64,000 nucleotides of DNA from assembly GCA_928212115.1 (NCBI GenBank), contig CAKMRJ010005412.1, forward strand, positions 253,711,074 to 253,775,073, written 5' to 3'. The notes beneath the pieces are model-generated. The model worked only from the letters and a program-made list of their open reading frames with translations. It did not search any database and was not told the DNA's origin. How positions within the stretch are numbered: position 1 is the first letter of the stretch; each line of letters begins with the position of its first letter. Shown one piece after another: positions 58,350-64,000 of this stretch. The DNA comes from Lactuca virosa. Lineage: Eukaryota; Streptophyta; Magnoliopsida; Asterales; Asteraceae. The translations under genes were made by a program, and so were the position numbers.

Positions 58350-60253
58350 TATTTTGTTATCTTGTTGATTGTATAGTATGGTAAACCTGTTCGCCTACTT
58401 CTCGCATGATTCGTAGTATGATTGAGGATCTTAGTAGTTAGGAGTTGTAGAGGGTTAGCGTCCAAAAGGGGTTTGTGGTTGGAAGACAGGTTACGTGATC
58501 TCGCTGCTAGGAATAGCAACGACGATGTGAGAAGCGTTCAGTTGAGAGCCGAACTCCCTTAGAGTTCGGAAGGTATGATGCCGGAGGGTGATGTTGAGGA
58601 GGTTACTCGTTTCAGAGGAAATCAGTTCATGGATAAGAGGAGTATGTTGAGGAGAGATGATTGATTTATGCCGGCTAAGTCACCGGTGGATGGTAGTCAG
58701 TGCTCCAAGTGGAGAGAATTGGAAAAATTCTCAGGAGGATCGACAAGCATTAGAGGATGATTAGCTGTTTGGGGTTCAGCAGTGTTTCGGTCAGCCAAAA
58801 GTGTGGGCTGGTATGAGTAATTGACAGACAAACGGGGCGGGGTACAGACCAAGGTTTTCGGAAAAAGGTGATTAGTTATTGTAAGGCCTAGGATTAGGTC
58901 GGGATCTGAGTAGATGGAATGGAGATAGAGTTCGGAACCCCTAGAGGGCTAGAACAGTACGTACGGGAGAGACTCCCGGGAAGGATAGTTCAAAGTGATG
59001 CATGATAGTTTGAGCGGTCCGGGGAGACTGAAGGCCGGTGGGCGTACCAGTCAGGGCGAAGGCTCGGAGAACGGTCCAGATAGGCTGAAGGCCCTGGAGG
59101 GCAGTCCAGACATGCTGAAGGTTCTGAGAGTGGTCCAGATCGGCTAAAGGCATGGTAAGGCAGTCCAGTCATGCTGAAGACTCTGTATGTGTTCATGGAT
59201 CGGTAGGAGGGGAATGAGCGAATGAGTCGCGATGAAAGAGTAATCGATATGGTCTGGCCCCAAGTATTGATCATGATGATGGAATAGGCCGAAGGTTCAG
59301 AGAACGGTCCAGACAGGCTGAAGGCCCGAGAGGGCGGTCCAGACATGCTGAAGGTTCCGTGAGTGGTCCAGATAGGCTGAAGGCCTGGGAAGGCGGTCCA
59401 GTCATGCTAAAGACTCTATACGTGTTAACGGATCGGTAGAGTGGAGTTTAGCTCAGTGGCACTTATAGGTGCGGTTATGGTTGTGGAGTAGACTTCCTGG
59501 AAAGGAAAGGCATGTAGCTCCGGAAGGAGTGTGGGTCCTCTGAGAGAGAGGCGACAGAGTGAAAGGTTGATCAGAAGTGCTTAGTAGTAGGCACTGGGAT
59601 AGTATCAGATATATGGGAGCACATACCGGATGGATACCCGTTGTGGCAATGTGGGGTGATGCGCAGGCACGCTTTCGGTCTCCTTGGAAGATGAGAAGCA
59701 GAAGTGGTTCCAGAGTGGATATTGGGACAGAGGAAAGTGAAACAGCAGGTTAACAGACTCGAAGAGCAGTCTGGACCGGTGCTGATGACTGTATAGGGAT
59801 ATTACAGTCAGAGGTAAAGGACCTAGAGATCGTGATAGAGAGGTGTGAGTGGGTTGCACTCCGTTGTGTCGAACCGAAGGGTTCGAGGGTGACGTAAGGA
59901 CAAGGTCCTTGGTTCCGAGTATGGCTATAGGCTTGAGTTGTGTATGAGGAAATAGTTCGACATGGGGTATTCCGTCATGAGGATGACCGGACCCTATGAT
60001 TGATTAGACCTGGTGTGTTGGTATTCCAGGCCGAGGCTGCGTAGGTCAGGTACGAGTGGTTATGTGGTATAGTCGGTTGATGGGTTATGAGAGCTGAAGG
60101 AAGCGACATCCTATCAGAGCGTAAAAGTTGCAGTTATTAGGGTTATCGCCAATTTCTGGGCAAAGGAAGATGGATTAATGCCTTGGCAGTAGCACAGTGG
60201 GAGTATTATCTGGAATTGTGTTGCCAAAGGCTTCGAGGACGAAGCCTAATTTA
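58350..60253 (+). other. Non-coding region replacing pol in the gypsy element
   Basis: About 1.9 kb. No RT, integrase or protease motif is seen in any frame. At 59010-59420 GGTCCAGA, GGCTGAAGGC and CATGCTGAAG repeat many times and resemble the LTR interior at 42200-42450. Confidence 0.7.
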
Positions 60254-60266
60254 AGTGGGGGAGAAT
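60254..60266 (+). other. Polypurine tract of the gypsy element
   Basis: AAGTGGGGGAGAA, directly before the 3' LTR start TGTAACATCC. Confidence 0.92.
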
Positions 60267-62457
60267 TGTAACATCCCGAGTTCAGGAGTGCAAGTTCAGG
60301 GTTCAAAGTGAAAATGTGAATGGTCAACTCGGCGAGTCCATGGGTGGACTCGGCGAGTAGGGTCGCGATTCTGGTCGCGTGTTAAGTGGCCAACTCGGCG
60401 AGTCGGTGGCTGGACTCGGCGAGTTGGTGCTGTGTGGAGAAAAACCCTAATTCCAGGGATTGAGCCCTATATAAAGAACATAATACCCTCTCCCCAACCT
60501 CTTTGCTCTCCCTTGAAGTCCAGAAACCCTAATATTCGTTTGAGAGAGAATAAGAGAGCATTTGGATCTTGAAGAAGTGTTGTTGAAGAGATCTTTGAAG
60601 ATTAAGAGGCTTGGAGCAAGGGGCTTTGCAAGGTTTTGGCTTACTCTTCAGTTGGAGCTTTCATTAGAGGTAATAATCTGTTGTTTGAGCTTTTGTGCAT
60701 CTAGATCTAGCAATTGTGGTGTTTTTGAGGCAAAAGTGAGGTCCATCTCGAGTTTGGTGTGAGATCTGAGGTTGCTACCTCAGATCTAGGCTGTTAATGA
60801 TCCAAGAATCCATAAAGTCTATGCCCAAGAGTTGTTGGTGAAGTTCTTTTGTCCCAAACCTTAGCCCAAGAGTGCATTATGCTTAGATCTCTTTGGATTC
60901 ACGTAAAGTTTGCCACTTTACGTGATGGATGGGTTGTAAGGGAGTGGATCTATGGTTTGGAGCCCCTGCATGGCTTGGAAAGCCACTGTATGGATTAAGA
61001 ACCAAAGGTACTCGGCGAGTCACATGGGTGTACTCGACGAGTTGGATGAAGATAGGCAGGGACTCGTCGAGTTGGAAGAACAACTCGTCGAGTATGTTGA
61101 ATGTTGCCTTGGACTCGGCGAGTCTGTTCTTGGACTCGACGAGTCTGGTCGTGAAACCCTAGCCTTTCCTGGTTAAGCCGTGAATCGGTGAGTCGAGGGA
61201 CGACTCGATGAGTCGAGCAAGATGGGACTCGAAGATCGTTGGACTCGTCGAGTCTTGGGGCGACTCGGCGAGTAGACACGTGTCATGGGAGTTCTGAGTA
61301 TAGGGACTCGACGAGTCGACGGGTAGACTCGGCGAGTAGGGTCAGTCAGAAAGGTTGACTTTGACTGAGGACTTTGACTTTTACCAAGAGTTGACCAGTT
61401 TGTCTACCAAGGGTATTTTGGTAATTATTGGTATTTATGGAATTGGTTCTTTGGTAGTGTTCGGTGGTGGAGTTCATGTCGGTGGTCGGAGCAGCTTGGT
61501 CTTACTTTTAGTCGGCATTTGCGAGGTGAGTTATCCTCACTATATCGACAGGGTCTACGGCACCAAGGCCGGCCCTTTATTGGATGGAAATCCGGGTAGT
61601 TGTTGTTATGTTATTGTTTTACTATGTTTGCATCCTGGTAGTTAGGATGGTATGTGTTAGAGACCTGGTTAAGGTCGGTACCCGGGATATAGGGTAATGT
61701 TATGCTAGAGACCGGTTAGGTCGGAATCCTGGTTAGGATATTGATATGCTATGTGATCTGTTAGACTGTTTGTCTGGTTGAGGATTGTATATGATTATAT
61801 GTTTATGTGCGCATGGTTGTTGGACTGGGGTTGGGTTGAGGCGGGTCCTGCTTTGTGCTGTAGGCCAACATACCCAGGGCGGACCGGATATTCCGAAGGC
61901 CCAGCGAGCGGTCCGGATAGGCTGAAGGCCCCGAGAGGGCGGACCAGACGTGCCGAGGCTCGGAGAGTGGACCAGGCCGACTGAAGGCCCGGTGCGGGCG
62001 GACCAGTCATACTGTAGACTCAGAGAGTGGACCAGGTGGATTGAAGGGCCAGTGCGGGCGGACCAATCACATTGTAGACTCGATGTACATGGCTAGACTC
62101 GGAGGGTGGACCAGGTGGACTGAAGGCCTGGTGCGGGCAGACCAGTCACATAGCAGACCCGATGTGCGTGACTGTTCTATTTGTGATATGATATGAGTAT
62201 GTGTATGTGTGTTTGGTATCTTGGGGGTAACTCACTAAGCTTTCGGGCTTACAGTTGTAGTGTTATGTTTCAGGTACTTCAGGAGATCGTGGCAAGGCGA
62301 AGGCGTGATCGTACCGCTCCTCATGTTTTATGATTTTTGTTATATGATTCTGGGGATACTCTGATGTTAAGTGAATTGAAAACCTTTTTGTAATAACTTA
62401 ATGGATATGTGTTGCTTTTGAAAAGTTTAAATTGGTTGAAATTTTTAGAGTGTTACA
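60267..62457 (+). repeat. 3' LTR of the gypsy element
   Basis: 2191 bp, nearly identical to 40600-42769. The main length difference is about 22 bp near 61015-61040, where this copy has an extra palindrome-plus-spacer unit. The donor-like site is at 60670 and the acceptor-like site at 62273. Confidence 0.95.
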
Positions 62458-62462
62458 CTAGA

Positions 62463-62510
62463 ATTTTAAGGAACCGAAATGAACCGATCGCTCGGTCTAT
62501 TTCGCTTCAC
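62463..62510 (+). repeat. 50-bp tandem repeats after pol of element 3, right part
   Basis: It completes the fourth unit after the gypsy target duplication and adds a fifth (GAAATGAACCGATCGCTCGG). It continues 40413-40599. Confidence 0.92.
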
Positions 62511-63655
62511 TCATCTAAGATAAGGTTTCGGTTGTATATCTTGTACATTCTTTTCTCCTGTCTTTCATTTGATTTAAACTTAAATATTTTATCTTTCTGT
62601 TTTTATTCTTTTTCAGAAAATTTCAAAAATCCAAAATTATTTTATCTTTCTGTTTTTATTCTTTTTCAGAAAATTCCAAAAATTCAAAAATATTTTTTGT
62701 TTAGTTTGTTTGTTTGTTTGGTTTGTGTGGTGTGTTTCTTTGTTCTTAATAGGTGACACGAGTACCAGTACAACAGAATGTGGATCTAAGGCAGGTATCT
62801 TTCATTTTCATACGAACTAGTTAAGGGTCCCTAGAAGCATGCTGTTGCATGTTGACCTAAGCCTCTACGACTTTGAGCAGGCCTTAATGATTCGATCTAT
62901 ACCTATCGTTTCTTCCCAATCAGGCTGATCACATTTACTCGGTCTAGAGCTACCTTACTCTTCTCATATGAGTTAAAAGTTTTTCTGCTTTGTCATGTCT
63001 ATCTAGCAGAAGGTACTTTCGGTTCTATCGCCACCTCCCTTAAATTCTCCATCTACTTTCGGTTCACCATTGTAACCATTGAGACTCTCGGTCCTTACCA
63101 CTGAGGTTTATGGTTACACAACATCTGTGTTTATGATCTTAGATACGTTTACCACGTGCTGAGTGAAACCCAATATCCAACACCAAAAATGAATTGACGG
63201 TGAATTACTAATTCAATCACTTAATGGTTACCTAATGAAATCTCTTTTTATTTTTGCGTGGTCTTTTATGAAATTGTCTACAACCAAGGCTTTTCTTCCC
63301 CAAAAGATCCAGTTTATTTTTGTTTTTGAGATTTCTATTACTTTATTTGTCACTTAAACTTATATCCCACCTACTTGTTCAACAGACCACATCGGTCTCA
63401 CAAGTACTTCTTCCAACGTTCAGTTTTATGTTAAGACTCGAAGTTCGGTTGAAGACAAGCTACCCTAAGCCTTATAATTAAAAGAAGCCTTTCAATGTTT
63501 ATTAACAAACAATTGATCGTATTTTTAGGGAAACCACACAAGCACTTCAAGTCTCCCTTGACTTTGAAGGAAGTGATTCTTGCCCTGAATCCCTTGCTTT
63601 CTGTCTTATGATGAGACATCACTCACATCCCATACACATTTGCTTTATTTCTTTA
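62511..63655 (+). other. Post-pol non-coding region of element 3
   Basis: It contains two near-identical copies of about 45 bp (TTATCTTTCTGTTTTTATTC) near 62589 and 62640. No supported ORF; the 115-aa frame at 62409-62756 runs from the gypsy LTR into T-rich sequence. Confidence 0.6.
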
Positions 63656-64000
63656 TCTTTGTCACACTAATGCACGTAAATTCTATTTTCCAACATTATG
63701 GTTACTGATTGGTTTGATTTTTGTTCTCTTTATTGGAGCCAAACAAGGGGTTATCATGGAATTTTAAACGACGATTGAAGATAAGATTTAGGCGCGTGAA
63801 TTTGAACGGTCTCTACACCCATGCGTGCTGACGTATACTTGGGAGTAACCATACTGTCACATCGCGCTTTTTCAGGCGACGCTTTAGTGATCACGTCATT
63901 ATCATCATGATTTTTCTCTCTCCTGGCAATGGTATATAAAGGGTTTCTCGTTTTATTTGTCTTTTACCAGCAACGAAAATTCTCAAACTTACAAGACAAG
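63656..64000 (+). promoter_or_regulatory. Putative third-ORF promoter of element 3, cut by the window end
   Basis: It matches 36235-36579 with about seven mismatches and has TATATAAA at 63933-63940. In element order (after pol and a long non-coding stretch) it corresponds to the promoter of the third ORF in the chimeric element. A start codon would be expected about 30 bp beyond the window. An LTR reading is possible but less likely. Confidence 0.5.

Larger units (their letters stand above)
40600..62457 (+). mobile_element. Ty3/gypsy element with gag but no pol (non-autonomous), carrying a nested copia element
   Basis: 5' LTR 40600-42769, PBS 42773-42784, gag 43302-44424 continuing at 58212-58349, non-coding 58350-60253, polypurine tract, 3' LTR 60267-62457. 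The target duplication CTAGA is at 40595-40599 and 62458-62462. The two LTRs look nearly identical, so insertion was recent. Coding stops just after the gag C-terminal region; protease, RT and integrase are absent. LTR ends TGTAACATCCC and GTGTTACA and the Gag type resemble the Tekay/Del chromovirus group. Confidence 0.93.
33695..64000 (+). mobile_element. Sirevirus-type copia element 3, interrupted by a nested gypsy element; 3' end outside the window
   Basis: The plus-strand order is 5' LTR (33695-34033), PBS, 304-aa ORF, leader-like repeats, a displaced promoter segment, pol (36804-40399), 50-bp repeats, [gypsy 40600-62457], post-pol region and promoter segment (63656-64000). The 50-bp repeat array resumes exactly after the gypsy target duplication, proving continuity. 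The 3' LTR is not seen. The normal UBN2/zinc-knuckle Gag is missing. Confidence 0.8.

Overview
This is plant nuclear DNA made almost entirely of LTR retrotransposons. I recognise no host protein gene, tRNA gene or rRNA gene. The composition suggests an Asteraceae genome. The dispersed word ACTCG-N-CGAGT and the family mix resemble repeats I associate with lettuce (Lactuca), but that is recollection, not a search result.

Layout. (1) 1-10032: a minus-strand Ty1/copia element of the Sirevirus type, with its 3' LTR cut by the window start. Gag and pol are broken, the leader has four tandem repeats, and the 5' LTR is full length. (2) 10033-16350: remnants of another copia family, with a gag fragment between two inverted LTR copies. 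(3) 16351-28765: a 38-bp tandem array split by a minus-strand Athila-like Ty3/gypsy element (16463-28671, target duplication CTCAC). This element has gag-protease and a 3' ORF but no reverse transcriptase or integrase. A 2-kb solo LTR (24620-26613, duplication ACAAA) sits in its leader. (4) 28677-33694: three LTR-like copies of one gypsy family, minus orientation. (5) 33695 to beyond 64000: a plus-strand Sirevirus-type element with 5' LTR, PBS, a 304-aa ORF, pol and a post-pol region. A gypsy element (40600-62457, duplication CTAGA) is inserted after its pol. That gypsy element has a gag but no pol, and its gag is split by a chimeric copia element (44425-58211, duplication GTGCA) carrying gag, pol and a large third ORF. 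The nesting is therefore copia > gypsy > copia.

Expression architecture is the most interesting part. In two Sirevirus-type elements, Gag ends in W-V-P-K plus a stop just before a T-rich GCAG. A candidate splice donor about 80-95 codons after the zinc knuckle and this acceptor are both phase 0. Splicing would remove the Gag extension and its stop and place pol in frame; a third element keeps the acceptor side. Third ORFs in the Athila-like and chimeric elements also start a few bases after an acceptor-like site, and the chimeric one has its own TATA box and 5'UTR donor. Several gypsy LTRs share the order TATA, about 200 nt, donor, 0.7-1.6 kb, acceptor.

A second pattern is that LTRs of unrelated families carry short CG-centred palindromes just upstream of their TATA box, with a different sequence in each family. 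All coding regions except the 304-aa ORF are broken. Every nonsense change I can assign to a conserved residue is a C-to-T or G-to-A transition.
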